A model generated the notes under the pieces. It was not told the DNA's origin. It did no database searches and saw nothing but the letters and a program-made list of their open reading frames with translations. DNA of 64,000 nucleotides, from assembly GCF_019038435.1 (NCBI RefSeq), contig NZ_JAGPOX010000016.1:25522-89521 (forward strand), in the 5' to 3' direction. The DNA is from Nocardia alni (GTDB lineage Bacteria; Actinomycetota; Actinomycetes; Mycobacteriales; Mycobacteriaceae). Shown here one piece after another: positions 9,159 to 16,777 of the stretch. The first letter of the stretch is position 1; each line of letters opens with the position of its first letter. The translations under genes and the position numbers were made by a program.

Positions 9159-9851
9159 TCAGTTACCCGCCGAGCCGGTGCCGAAAAGCCCGCCGCCGCC
9201 GGCTGGCTTTTTGGGATCGGTCTTACCGGACGGACCGTCCTGGACGGCGGTCTGGTCCTTCTTCGGGGCGCTGCTCTTACCCTCGGTGTCCTGCTTGCCG
9301 GATGTGCTGCTCTTACTGTCGGAGTCCTTCTTGTCCGCGGTGCTCGCGGTACCGGAGGCGTCCTGTTTTCCGGCCGAATCCTTATCGGCAGATCCGCGAT
9401 CGCTCTGCGCGCTCGTATCGCTCGTCGTGCCCTGGGTGCTCTTGTCACCGTCGCCCTTGGCTCCGGTTGTCCCCGGGGCGTCGACCGTGCCGCCCTTGAC
9501 GACATTCGGGCAGAGGTTGTCGAGCGCGGCCTGCCGGATCAGTGTGGTTTCACCCTCGGTGACATATACCTCCGGGTCCCACTTCAGGGCCTTGTCGGCC
9601 GTCTCGGCGGAATAGATCCCCTTGGCGACCTGGTCCTTGATGTAGGCACACGACCGCTGGCCCGCCTTGATCAGCGCGTCGGCGTCCTTTCCGGTCCCGG
9701 ACTTCGCATCTTCCTTGTAGGCGGTCTGGTAGGTGTCGTCCAGCGCCTTCAGATACGCCCGTTCGGCGGTGGTCGCCGCCGAGGCCGTGCCGGAGAGCAG
9801 GCCGACGGTGGCGAATCCGCAGAGCAGCGTCGTTACAGCAGTCCTGTTCAA
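9159..9851 (-). CDS. Secreted DUF732-like protein with a long low-complexity tail
   Basis: 230 residues from TTG 9851, which has an AGAGGA ribosome site. A Sec signal peptide (residues 1-25, ending SGTASA) precedes a compact alpha-helical domain with two cysteines, in SCAYIKDQ and in DNLCPNV, likely disulfide-bonded. This matches the DUF732 type of small mycobacterial and nocardial secreted proteins. The last 110 or so residues are almost only Ser, Thr, Lys, Asp, Gly and Pro and are surely disordered, unlike most short DUF732 proteins. The function is unknown. An alternative is a cell-wall-associated linker protein. Confidence 0.7.
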   Translation of the reverse strand: MNRTAVTTLLCGFATVGLLSGTASAATTAERAYLKALDDTYQTAYKEDAKSGTGKDADALIKAGQRSCAYIKDQVAKGIYSAETADKALKWDPEVYVTEGETTLIRQAALDNLCPNVVKGGTVDAPGTTGAKGDGDKSTQGTTSDTSAQSDRGSADKDSAGKQDASGTASTADKKDSDSKSSTSGKQDTEGKSSAPKKDQTAVQDGPSGKTDPKKPAGGGGLFGTGSAGN

Positions 9852-10154
9852 TCCAATCCTCTTTCACTGGGGGCGCGCCTGGGCGCGCCGAAATCCAACG
9901 AGCAGGGACGGTGTTGATGGTCGTTCGGCAACCAACATCGAGCGCGCATGCGGGTGGGTCCCGCAGGCTGATGTTTGCTGAATGTTGTCCAGATTCTGCT
10001 GAGCCTAGTGTCCGAATTTTTATGATGCACGGCACGGCACACCCGGCGTGTCGCGCTGGTCGGGAGGCTCGTTGCGAGGTACACGGCAGATAAGCGACCC
10101 GCGCGGGCGTAACCTTGATTTCCGCGACGGTCCGCGAGACGAGGGAGGGCGGAG
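9852..10154. other. Intergenic region between divergent genes
   Basis: About 300 bases without a credible gene. It contains a tandem pair of 10-bp GC blocks (GGGCGCGCCT, GGGCGCGCCG) at 9871-9890 close to the secreted-protein start, a comparatively AT-rich middle (about 9965-10030) where the divergent promoters probably lie, and a strong purine-rich ribosome site for the gene at 10155. No clear -35/-10 pair was found. Confidence 0.5.
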
Positions 10155-10493
10155 ATGGCGCAGGTCTTGATCGCCGAGGTCAGTTCGGGCGGTAGTCCAT
10201 GGAAGGGACAGCGAGACCGCTCGAGTGAGAACTTCTCGCTGGGCGAACTCCCCGCGGGAGCAACGGAATTGCTCTGGCGAACCGAACCCGATACCGCGAG
10301 CATCAGATTCAACGTGCTGTCCGACGTCAGGGCGAACCTCGACCAGCGTGTCCTGTCGAATATCGCCCCCGGCGCCAGAACTCCGATACCGCGCGAGCGA
10401 GGGTTGTCGCGCCGGGGTTTCTATATCGCCAACCCCTCCGGCGCGAAGCAGGACACCTTCATCGTGCGGGTCTACGCCCTCGTGCCCGATTAG
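10155..10493 (+). CDS. Small conserved-looking hypothetical protein
   Basis: 112 residues from ATG 10155 behind a very strong ribosome site (AGGGAGGGCGGAG). No signal peptide or membrane segment. The composition is mixed and globular, with GELPAGATELLWRTEP, a VLSDVRANLDQRVLSNIAPG helix-like stretch and a final beta-rich GFYIANPSGAKQDTFIVRVYALV. I do not recognise the family. Codon use and the ribosome site argue that it is real. It stands alone, divergent from the DUF732-like gene and followed by a short 30-bp repeat. Confidence 0.6.
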   Translation: MAQVLIAEVSSGGSPWKGQRDRSSENFSLGELPAGATELLWRTEPDTASIRFNVLSDVRANLDQRVLSNIAPGARTPIPRERGLSRRGFYIANPSGAKQDTFIVRVYALVPD

Positions 10494-10510
10494 TGCTGCA
10501 ACGCCCCGTT

Positions 10511-10583
10511 ATTCCGGTGGTGCTGCACCGCCCCTCCGCCATTCCGGTAGTGCCGCTCCGGCCCTCCGCCATTCCGGCACGCC
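10511..10583. repeat. 30-bp tandem repeat, two copies plus a partial third
   Basis: Two adjacent 30-bp units (10511-10540 and 10541-10570), each starting ATTCCGGT and ending CCCTCCGCC, match at 26 of 30 positions. A third partial unit begins at 10571. The repeat lies between the convergent small gene at 10155 and the SDR gene. Confidence 0.7.
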
Positions 10584-10669
10584 TTTGGCTGGAATCCATA
10601 TGTATTGGCGCAGTTGAATCCCGGCCAAGAGCGTGCCTGGACGACGAGTGATGCTGCCGGGCCAGGAGG

Positions 10670-11431
10670 TCACGTACGCAGGTAGGAGGCTCCGTTGAGG
10701 TCCAGGACCGCGCCGGAGGCCCACTGCGCCTGCGCGGAGGCCAGATAGAACACCGCCGCGGCGACCTCGTCCGGTGTGCCGACCCGCCCGAACGGACTCT
10801 GCGCGCGAACCGTATCGCCCTCGGGGCCGGTCAGTTTCGTCTCCTGGCGCTCGGTGCCGACGAAGCCCGGCGCCACGGAGGTGACCGAGATGCCGTGGGG
10901 CGCCAGGGTTACCGCCATGGACTGCCCGAAGGCGTGCAGCGCCGCCTTACCGGCGGCGTACGCGGGAAAATCCGGTTCACCCCGGAAGGCGCCGCGCGAG
11001 CCGATATTGACGATGCTGCCGGGCGACCCACGGTCCATGAGATGGCGGGTGACGGCGTAGGTCAGGTTGGCCGCGCCGAGCAGATTGACATCGATCATCT
11101 GTCGCCAAACCTGTTGCCACTGCGCGTAATCGACGTCCGCGATCGCATGTCTGGTGGCGGCCGAGGGGGCGACGGCGGCATTGTTGACCAGCACGTCGAT
11201 GCCGCCCAGCTCGCGCACCGCGGTCTCGGCGATCGCGCGCGTGGCGTTCGGATCGCGGAGATCGCCCGCCACCATGATGTGGCCGGAACCGGGCAGCCCC
11301 TTCAGGGTCTGTTCCGCGGCATCGGCATTGGCGCCGTAGTGGACGGCCACCCGATCGCCGTGTTCGGCGAAGATCGACGCGACCGCCCGGCCGATCCCCC
11401 GCGAAGCCCCGGACACCAGAACCCGCCTCAT
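10670..11431 (-). CDS. Short-chain dehydrogenase/reductase
   Basis: 253 residues. Classical SDR with the cofactor motif GASRGIG at residues 8-14, the NNAA motif, the Ser of the NIGS motif, and the catalytic YAAGK (Tyr and Lys) followed by a C-terminal GAVLDLNGA in the place where FabG-like enzymes have a G-x-D-G loop. It should reduce a keto group or oxidise an alcohol with NAD(P)(H). Its ATG overlaps the stop of the upstream VOC gene by four bases (ATGA), so the two are translationally coupled and probably act on the same compound under the divergent GntR regulator. Confidence 0.88.
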   Translation of the reverse strand: MRRVLVSGASRGIGRAVASIFAEHGDRVAVHYGANADAAEQTLKGLPGSGHIMVAGDLRDPNATRAIAETAVRELGGIDVLVNNAAVAPSAATRHAIADVDYAQWQQVWRQMIDVNLLGAANLTYAVTRHLMDRGSPGSIVNIGSRGAFRGEPDFPAYAAGKAALHAFGQSMAVTLAPHGISVTSVAPGFVGTERQETKLTGPEGDTVRAQSPFGRVGTPDEVAAAVFYLASAQAQWASGAVLDLNGASYLRT

Positions 11432-11850
11432 CGCGCGAACACCTGGTCTTCGTCGGTAAAGGCCTTGAACTCCAAGGCATTACCGGCGGGATCACGGAAG
11501 AACATGGTCCACTGCGCGGCCGGGCGATCCGGGAACCGCAGATAGGGCTCGATGAGGAATTCCGTACCGGCCGTGCGCAGCCGGGCGGCCAGGGCATGGA
11601 ACTCGTCGGTCTCCAGGAGCAGGCCGAAGTGGGGGATCGGCACGTTGTGCCCGTCGACCTCGCTCGTCCCGCGTGCCGCCGCGCCTTTGGGCACGACATG
11701 CGTCACCAGTTGATGGCCGTGCAGGTTCCAATCGATCCAGTGATCGCTGGAGCGGCCCTGCGCGAGCCCGAGCACATCGCCGTAGAACACGCGGGCGGCG
11801 TCGAGATCGTCAACCGGGATGGCCAGGTGTACGGCGGGACGGGATGACAT
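11428..11850 (-). CDS. VOC-superfamily (glyoxalase/dioxygenase-fold) protein
   Basis: 140 residues from ATG 11850; an in-frame ATG at 11889 lies inside the GntR operator and is less likely. The betaalphabetabetabeta repeats of the vicinal-oxygen-chelate fold are visible: HLAIPVDDLDAARVFYGDVLGL in the first half and HFGLLLETDEFHALAARL to FRDPAGNALEFKAF in the second. Candidate metal ligands are His at the start of the first strand, His in the PIPHFGLLLE strand, and Glu in NALEFK. It could be a dioxygenase, a lyase or a resistance protein. It is the first gene of an operon with the SDR, divergent from a GntR regulator. Confidence 0.82.
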   Translation of the reverse strand: MSSRPAVHLAIPVDDLDAARVFYGDVLGLAQGRSSDHWIDWNLHGHQLVTHVVPKGAAARGTSEVDGHNVPIPHFGLLLETDEFHALAARLRTAGTEFLIEPYLRFPDRPAAQWTMFFRDPAGNALEFKAFTDEDQVFAR

Positions 11851-11869
11851 GATTCCAGCTTGCTCCGGC

Positions 11870-11899
11870 TCATGTCCTAATGTCAACATTAAGACATGA
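11870..11899. promoter_or_regulatory. 30-bp near-perfect palindrome, likely GntR operator
   Basis: Arms TCATGTCCTAATGT and ACATTAAGACATGA, with a two-base centre, pair at 13 of 14 positions. The site lies between the divergent VOC/SDR operon and the GntR gene and covers the GntR start codon (11896-11898). A regulator bound here would block its own gene directly and probably the operon too. The palindrome is seen; the binding is inferred. Confidence 0.7.
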
Positions 11900-12567
11900 G
11901 CACTCCGTTACCCAAAGCGGCTCGCCGCGGACTCGCCGAAGAGGCCGCCGACCTCATCCGCCAGGCGATCTTCGCCGGAGACTTCTCCCCGGGCGCGCCG
12001 CTGCGTGAGGTCGATCTGGCCGCCGCGCTGGGCGTCAGCCGAGGATCGGTCCGTGAGGGGCTGACCCTGCTGGCGCGCGAGGGGCTCATTCACACCGGGT
12101 GGCATCGCGCGACCACCGTCATCGAGGTCACCGCGCACGATGTCGAGGAGGTCTATTCGCTGCGGGGCGCGCTGGACCGGCTGGCCGCGGTCAGCGCGCA
12201 GGCCGCGGCCGAACCCGGCCTGTTCGCCTCGCTCGACGAACTGGTTGACGCGATGGAGACGGAAGTGGGCGGCGCCGCGTCGGGGCAGCGCCTGCTCGCC
12301 CTCGACATCGCCTTTCACGACCGCATCTACGAGGCCGCGGGGAATCGACGGCTGCGCGAGGCATGGCTGGGTGTGCGCTCCCAGGTGTATCTGTTCCAAA
12401 TGCGCCGCGTCGCAGCCGGATACGAGCACTACCGGGATCGGGTGATCGATGAGCACCGCGAATTGGTGGCGCTGCTGCGCTCGGAGGACCACGAGACGCT
12501 TGCCCGCTGCGCGCAGGAACACGTCGACTCTGCCCGCCGCAATCTACTGAAGCATCTGTACGCCTGA
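11896..12567 (+). CDS. GntR-family regulator, FadR/FCD subfamily
   Basis: 223 residues. A winged helix-turn-helix (residues 13-75: LRQAI-type helix, LREVDLAAALGVSRGSVREGLTLLAREGLI) is followed by an all-helical FCD effector domain with the metal-site histidines in DIAFHDRIYEAAGN and in the final DEHRELVALL and AQEHVDSAR helices. It probably senses an organic acid and controls the divergent VOC/SDR operon through the palindrome at 11870-11899. The ATG is inside that palindrome and there is little room for a ribosome site, so the message may be leaderless or nearly so. Confidence 0.9.
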   Translation: MSTPLPKAARRGLAEEAADLIRQAIFAGDFSPGAPLREVDLAAALGVSRGSVREGLTLLAREGLIHTGWHRATTVIEVTAHDVEEVYSLRGALDRLAAVSAQAAAEPGLFASLDELVDAMETEVGGAASGQRLLALDIAFHDRIYEAAGNRRLREAWLGVRSQVYLFQMRRVAAGYEHYRDRVIDEHRELVALLRSEDHETLARCAQEHVDSARRNLLKHLYA

Positions 12568-12623
12568 GCGCTGCCGCCCGAGCGGCGCTCGATCGCGATC
12601 CCGCCCGATCGGCGCGGCGAAAT

Positions 12624-13235
12624 CTATTGAGCTGTACGGGCTTCGGTGGCCGGGATCACCTGCGCGGCCGGTGCGGACGTGCCTGCGCGCACCAACCCGA
12701 ACGTCATCCGGGACAGCATCCCGTCGCGAACCACGAGCGTATGCCACAGCACCGCCGCCAGGTGCGCGGCGAAGGTGACGTACAGCAGATAGGCGGCGAC
12801 GATATGCGCGCGCAACAGGACCGCGAACACGGTCGCGTTCGCGGGTGCGATGGACGGCAGGTACCACGATCCGAACAGCACGACCGGCTGCCCCGACGCC
12901 GATACCATCGCCCACCCGAACAGCGGTTGCAGAATGAACAGCGCGTACATCAACCGCTCGGAGTACTTCGCGGCCAATCGTTCGGGCCGCGACATCCCGG
13001 GCGGCCACGGTGGCGGTGTATGCCGCAGCCGCCAGCCGATGCGGACCAGCGCGAGTATCAGAATCGCGAAACCCAAGGGTTCATGAATGGTGACCAGCAG
13101 GTGGAACTCGCTGATCGAGCCGACCATGAACACGCCGATGAACAGCATGGCGATGACGGCCGCGGCCATGATCCAGTGCAGGCCGCGGGCGACGGCGGTG
13201 AACTTCACGGCGGTTGTCTCGGTGTCACTGGGCAC
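12624..13235 (-). CDS. Cytochrome b561-type membrane protein
   Basis: 203 residues from GTG 13235, which gives the usual cytoplasmic start before the first helix. Four transmembrane helices with heme-ligand histidines in the expected places: GLHWIM in helix 1, TIHEPLG at the start of helix 2, and RAHIVAAYLLYVTFAAHL in the last pair. Bacterial b561 proteins of this type pass electrons from quinol to a periplasmic partner. The start lies inside the end of the catalase-related peroxidase gene (11-base overlap), so the partner is very probably that exported heme enzyme. Confidence 0.87.
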   Translation of the reverse strand: MPSDTETTAVKFTAVARGLHWIMAAAVIAMLFIGVFMVGSISEFHLLVTIHEPLGFAILILALVRIGWRLRHTPPPWPPGMSRPERLAAKYSERLMYALFILQPLFGWAMVSASGQPVVLFGSWYLPSIAPANATVFAVLLRAHIVAAYLLYVTFAAHLAAVLWHTLVVRDGMLSRMTFGLVRAGTSAPAAQVIPATEARTAQ

Positions 13236-14346
13236 GGTGGGCCTCCGGCGCCTCGACCGCGCTGGGGGTATGCGGTTCGCGGGTGCGCCGCTGATAGGAC
13301 CGCGCATACACCGACGACCGTGCCGCGAGCAGCGGATCGTCCGACAGGTCGATCCCGGTCGGCAGCACCGTCGGGTCGAAGTTGACATCGCGCGCATTGT
13401 CCGGCGCTTCTGTCGCCACCGCGTCGATGCTGAGCGTGCCGACCTCGACCTGCCGCCGGTCCGCGGGCCAGGCGCGTGTCGCGTCGTTCGTCGGATCGCC
13501 CGGCTGTGCGACCGTGACCACCATCCGCCAGCGCGCCGGTCCGTGCGCGAGGCGTTCGATCAGCGCATCGAACAGATAGTCCCGTCCCGCCGCGTGCGTA
13601 CCCGCCGCGAACGGATCCTCCGGGAGCAGACTCCACCGCACCGGCGTCGTCGCGCCGGCGGCATCGGTGAACCGAAATGCGTTGAGCCCGTTGAACGGAC
13701 TGTTGGCGAACCCGTTCGAGGGCGTCGTCCGTGCGACGACGGCCATCGCCCGCTCGGTCTCCGGATACTTCGCGAGGAACGCCGCGAGCTTGGCGGGGTC
13801 CGGTTTGCCGGTCGCGGCCACCGGTTCCGTGGCGAGCATCCGGTCGTAGAACCCCCGCGGCACCCGGTCGAGGAATACCGGAATGTTCACCATGGCGGTC
13901 CGCCACTGCTCGCGTCCGTCCAGATGGAACAGCAGCGCGAGTCCCCGTACCGTTCCGTTCTGATCGGCGGCCATCGGCATACCTCCCGACAGCGAGAATC
14001 GGGCCGTCACCGGCGTGGATCCGGTCCGAAACACCGTCGCCGCCGACAGCGCGGCCCCGGCCCCGTTGCTGACGAACGTCCCGGAAGCACTCAGCCCCTT
14101 GGCATGATTGCGCCGAAACCCGCTGTGCCGCCCATAGACCTGTTCGAACCGATCGACGAACGTGCCCGAACTCAGGCTGTCCGGTGTGAACCAGCCTCCC
14201 GCCCACGCGAACGCGCCGACATTGACCGCCGAAATCCCGCCTACCGCAGCGATACCGGCCAGTGCGCCTCGGCGAGACAGCCCCCGCCCCGGCGTATCCG
14301 CAGCCTCGGATGGTGGTACCGGATCGGATGGTGCGTGCTCGTCCAC
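13225..14346 (-). CDS. Tat-exported catalase-related peroxidase (SrpA-like)
   Basis: 373 residues from GTG 14346. LSRRGALAGIAAVGGISAV is a twin-arginine signal. The mature part is a mini-catalase: distal His in RRNHAKGLSASGTF, the substrate-channel region FSLSGGMPMAADQNG, the NSPFNGLNAFRF segment and, near the C-terminus, YARSYQRR with the likely heme-ligating Tyr and Arg. These short catalase-fold proteins usually act as peroxidases and not as true catalases. Coupling by overlap to a membrane cytochrome b561 suggests a quinol-fed peroxidase on the outer face of the membrane; that pairing is inferred from context. Confidence 0.88.
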   Translation of the reverse strand: MDEHAPSDPVPPSEAADTPGRGLSRRGALAGIAAVGGISAVNVGAFAWAGGWFTPDSLSSGTFVDRFEQVYGRHSGFRRNHAKGLSASGTFVSNGAGAALSAATVFRTGSTPVTARFSLSGGMPMAADQNGTVRGLALLFHLDGREQWRTAMVNIPVFLDRVPRGFYDRMLATEPVAATGKPDPAKLAAFLAKYPETERAMAVVARTTPSNGFANSPFNGLNAFRFTDAAGATTPVRWSLLPEDPFAAGTHAAGRDYLFDALIERLAHGPARWRMVVTVAQPGDPTNDATRAWPADRRQVEVGTLSIDAVATEAPDNARDVNFDPTVLPTGIDLSDDPLLAARSSVYARSYQRRTREPHTPSAVEAPEAHRAQ

Positions 14347-14592
14347 ACTCGCCTCTTCATGACAGTCGTACCGAAACCATTACGCCGCACCGACGTTACG
14401 TCGCCGACGGACCGAAGCGGCCGCACAGCCAGTGACGAAACTGTGACGTGCCGAGGGCCGGGTGCGGTGCCCCGCCGGCGGCGTGTCGCCTTCGAGTGTC
14501 AGCCGTCGACGGATGTTAGCTAGTCGATTGCTACAGTTGGAATGCTAGACGATCGGCAGTTCCGTGCGGTCCTATGGCCCAAAGGAGTCGAT

Positions 14593-15186
14593 ATGCGGCG
14601 GTTGGTGGTTGGCATCACCGGTTCGACCGGTGCGGTACTCGGGATCAGATTGCTCCAGGAGCTGCGGGAGCAGCCGGAGGTGGAGTCGCACCTGGTGATC
14701 AGCCGGTGGGCGCGATCCACGATCGAGTGGGAGACGGGGATGGCCGTCCGGGACGTGTCGGCGCTGGCCGATGCCACCTACAGTCCTGACGATCTGAGCG
14801 GCCCGCTGGCGTCGGGCTCGTTCCGCACCGACGGGATGTTGATCGTGCCGTGCAGCGTGAAGACGGTCGCCGGGATAGCGGCCGGATATGCCGAGGGCCT
14901 GGTTCAGCGGGCCGCGGACGTCACGCTGAAGGAACAGCGCAGGCTGGTCGTCGTGCCGCGCGAGGCGCCGCTGAATGCCATCCACCTGGAAAATCTGCTG
15001 AAGCTGGCGCGGTTGGGGGTGATGGTGATCCCGCCGATGCTCTCGTTCTATCAGCGTCCCGAATCGATCGACGATCTGGTGAACGTGTTCGTCGCCCGGC
15101 TGCTGCGGCATTTCGGTCTCGAGTCGAGGCACGACTACGAGTGGACCGGATTCGCCAGCGCCCGGCGCCCATCGCCCGAAGAGTAG
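14593..15186 (+). CDS. UbiX-family flavin prenyltransferase
   Basis: 197 residues from ATG 14593 behind an AAAGGAG ribosome site 6 bases away. GITGSTGAVLGIRLLQEL is the FMN-binding start. PCSVKTVAGIAAGYAEGLVQRAADV, VVVPREAPLNAIHLENLLKL and MVIPPMLSFYQRPESIDDLVNVFVARLLRHFGL are the conserved UbiX/Pad1 segments. The enzyme joins dimethylallyl phosphate to FMN to give prenylated FMN, the cofactor of UbiD-type decarboxylases. The UbiD gene follows 12 bp downstream, so it serves that enzyme. Confidence 0.93.
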   Translation: MRRLVVGITGSTGAVLGIRLLQELREQPEVESHLVISRWARSTIEWETGMAVRDVSALADATYSPDDLSGPLASGSFRTDGMLIVPCSVKTVAGIAAGYAEGLVQRAADVTLKEQRRLVVVPREAPLNAIHLENLLKLARLGVMVIPPMLSFYQRPESIDDLVNVFVARLLRHFGLESRHDYEWTGFASARRPSPEE

Positions 15187-15198
15187 AGGGGTGGCATC

Positions 15199-16686
15199 AT
15201 GACCGAATCTTCAGCTCCCGCAGCGCCCATCCGAGACCTGCGCGAGGGCATCGAGTTGTTGAAAACGCTGGAGGGGCAGTTCGTTTCGACGGCGGTCGAG
15301 GTCGATCCGCAGGCGGAGCTGGCGGGTGTGTACAAAAAGGTCGGCGCCGGCGGCACGGTGACGCGCCCGACCAGGGTCGGCCCGGCCATGCTGTTCGAGA
15401 ACGTCAAGGGGTACGACATTCCGGTGATCGTGGGCGTGCTGGCCTCGCGCAGACGGATCGCGGCGTTCCTCGGCGCGGACGAGAAGCGGTTGGGCAAGCA
15501 CATGCTCGACGCGATGCGGCACGCCAAGGACCCGGTGCTCGTCGATTCCGCACCCTGCCAAGAGGTCGTGCACCGTGCCGACGACCCGGACTTCGACCTG
15601 CGCACGCTGCTGCCCGCGCCGACCAATACGCCGCAGGACGCCGGTCCCTATTTCTGTATGGCGGTGCTGCGCGGGACCGATCCGGAGACCGGCAAGCACG
15701 ATGTGACGATCCATCGGCTCTGCGTGCAGGGGCGTGACGAATTGTCAGTGTTCATGCAGACCGGCAGGCATATCGGCTTCATGTACGACAAGTACGACGC
15801 GCGGGACGAACCGATGCCGATCACCATTTCGATGGGTATCTCCCCGGTGGAATATATGGCGATATCGTTCGAGCCGCCGTCGACCCCGTACGGCTTCGAC
15901 GAACTCGAATTCGCCGGTGGGCTCAAGGGTTCCGCGGTCGAACTGGTCAAGGCGGTGACGGTCGACGAGGCGGCGCTGGCCTCGGCGGAGATCGTCATCG
16001 AGGGGCTGATCCAGCCCAAGACCCGGGTCGCCGAGGACCAGCACACGCACACCGGCTTCGCGATGCCGGAATTCCCCGGTTACGACGGCGTCGCGAACCC
16101 GTCGCTGCCGATCATCAAGGTCACCGCGGTCACCACACGCCGCGATCCGATCCTGCAGACACTCGTCGGTCCCGGCGAGGAACACGTCAGCCTGGCCGGC
16201 ATCCCGACCGAGGGGTCCCTGACCCAAGCACTCGAGGACGCACTGCCGGGACTGGTCGCCAACGTCTACGCGCATTCGGCGGGCGGCGGCAAGTACCTCG
16301 GCATCCTGCAGATTCACAAACGCGACCACAACGACCAGGGCCGCGAGCGGCAGGCCGCCCTGGTGGCCTTCGGCGCCTTCCCGGAAATGAAGCACATCAT
16401 CCTGGTCGACGACGACGTGGACATCTTCGACACCGACGACGTGCTGTGGGCGATGACGACCCGCTTCCAGGCCGAGCGATCCATCATCCCGATCCCCGGC
16501 GTCCGTTGCCACCCGCTGGATCCCTCGGCCGATCCCGATTTCCTGTGGACCAATGTCGACCACGGCATGTCGACGAAGGTCATCTTCGACTGCACGGTTC
16601 CGTGGAACCTGCGCGACAGCTTCATCCGTGCCCCGTTCCAGGACGTCGACGTCTCCAAATTCCTGCCCGGCTGGACGGCCGGCTGA
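15199..16686 (+). CDS. UbiD-family prenyl-FMN-dependent decarboxylase
   Basis: 495 residues. It begins DLREGIELLKTLEGQF and has the UbiD core: the GRDELSVFMQTGRHIGFMYDKY region, SPVEYMAISFEPPSTPYGFDELEFAGGL, VAEDQHTHTGFAMPEFPGYDG, VTAVTTRRDPILQTL and LVDDDVDIFDTDDVLWAM. The conserved Arg and Glu residues of the UbiD active site fall in these blocks. Length and context (a dedicated UbiX just upstream) fit the catabolic aromatic or heteroaromatic acid branch, such as pyrrole-2-carboxylate or hydroxybenzoate-type decarboxylases, and not menaquinone or ubiquinone synthesis. The substrate is not proved. A hairpin follows at 16699-16738. Confidence 0.92.
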   Translation: MTESSAPAAPIRDLREGIELLKTLEGQFVSTAVEVDPQAELAGVYKKVGAGGTVTRPTRVGPAMLFENVKGYDIPVIVGVLASRRRIAAFLGADEKRLGKHMLDAMRHAKDPVLVDSAPCQEVVHRADDPDFDLRTLLPAPTNTPQDAGPYFCMAVLRGTDPETGKHDVTIHRLCVQGRDELSVFMQTGRHIGFMYDKYDARDEPMPITISMGISPVEYMAISFEPPSTPYGFDELEFAGGLKGSAVELVKAVTVDEAALASAEIVIEGLIQPKTRVAEDQHTHTGFAMPEFPGYDGVANPSLPIIKVTAVTTRRDPILQTLVGPGEEHVSLAGIPTEGSLTQALEDALPGLVANVYAHSAGGGKYLGILQIHKRDHNDQGRERQAALVAFGAFPEMKHIILVDDDVDIFDTDDVLWAMTTRFQAERSIIPIPGVRCHPLDPSADPDFLWTNVDHGMSTKVIFDCTVPWNLRDSFIRAPFQDVDVSKFLPGWTAG

Positions 16687-16698
16687 ACCACCGCGCCG

Positions 16699-16738
16699 AC
16701 GGTTCCCACGACTGGGGATTGGGAAGACTGGGAACCGT
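16699..16738 (+). terminator. Terminator after the UbiX-UbiD operon
   Basis: A perfect 10-bp stem (ACGGTTCCCA with TGGGAACCGT) around a 20-base loop starts 13 bases after the UbiD stop and is followed by a short T-run. Confidence 0.7.
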
Positions 16739-16777
16739 TTCGGAGCGGCTTCTCGGGAAAGGATGTGACGTGGCGAC

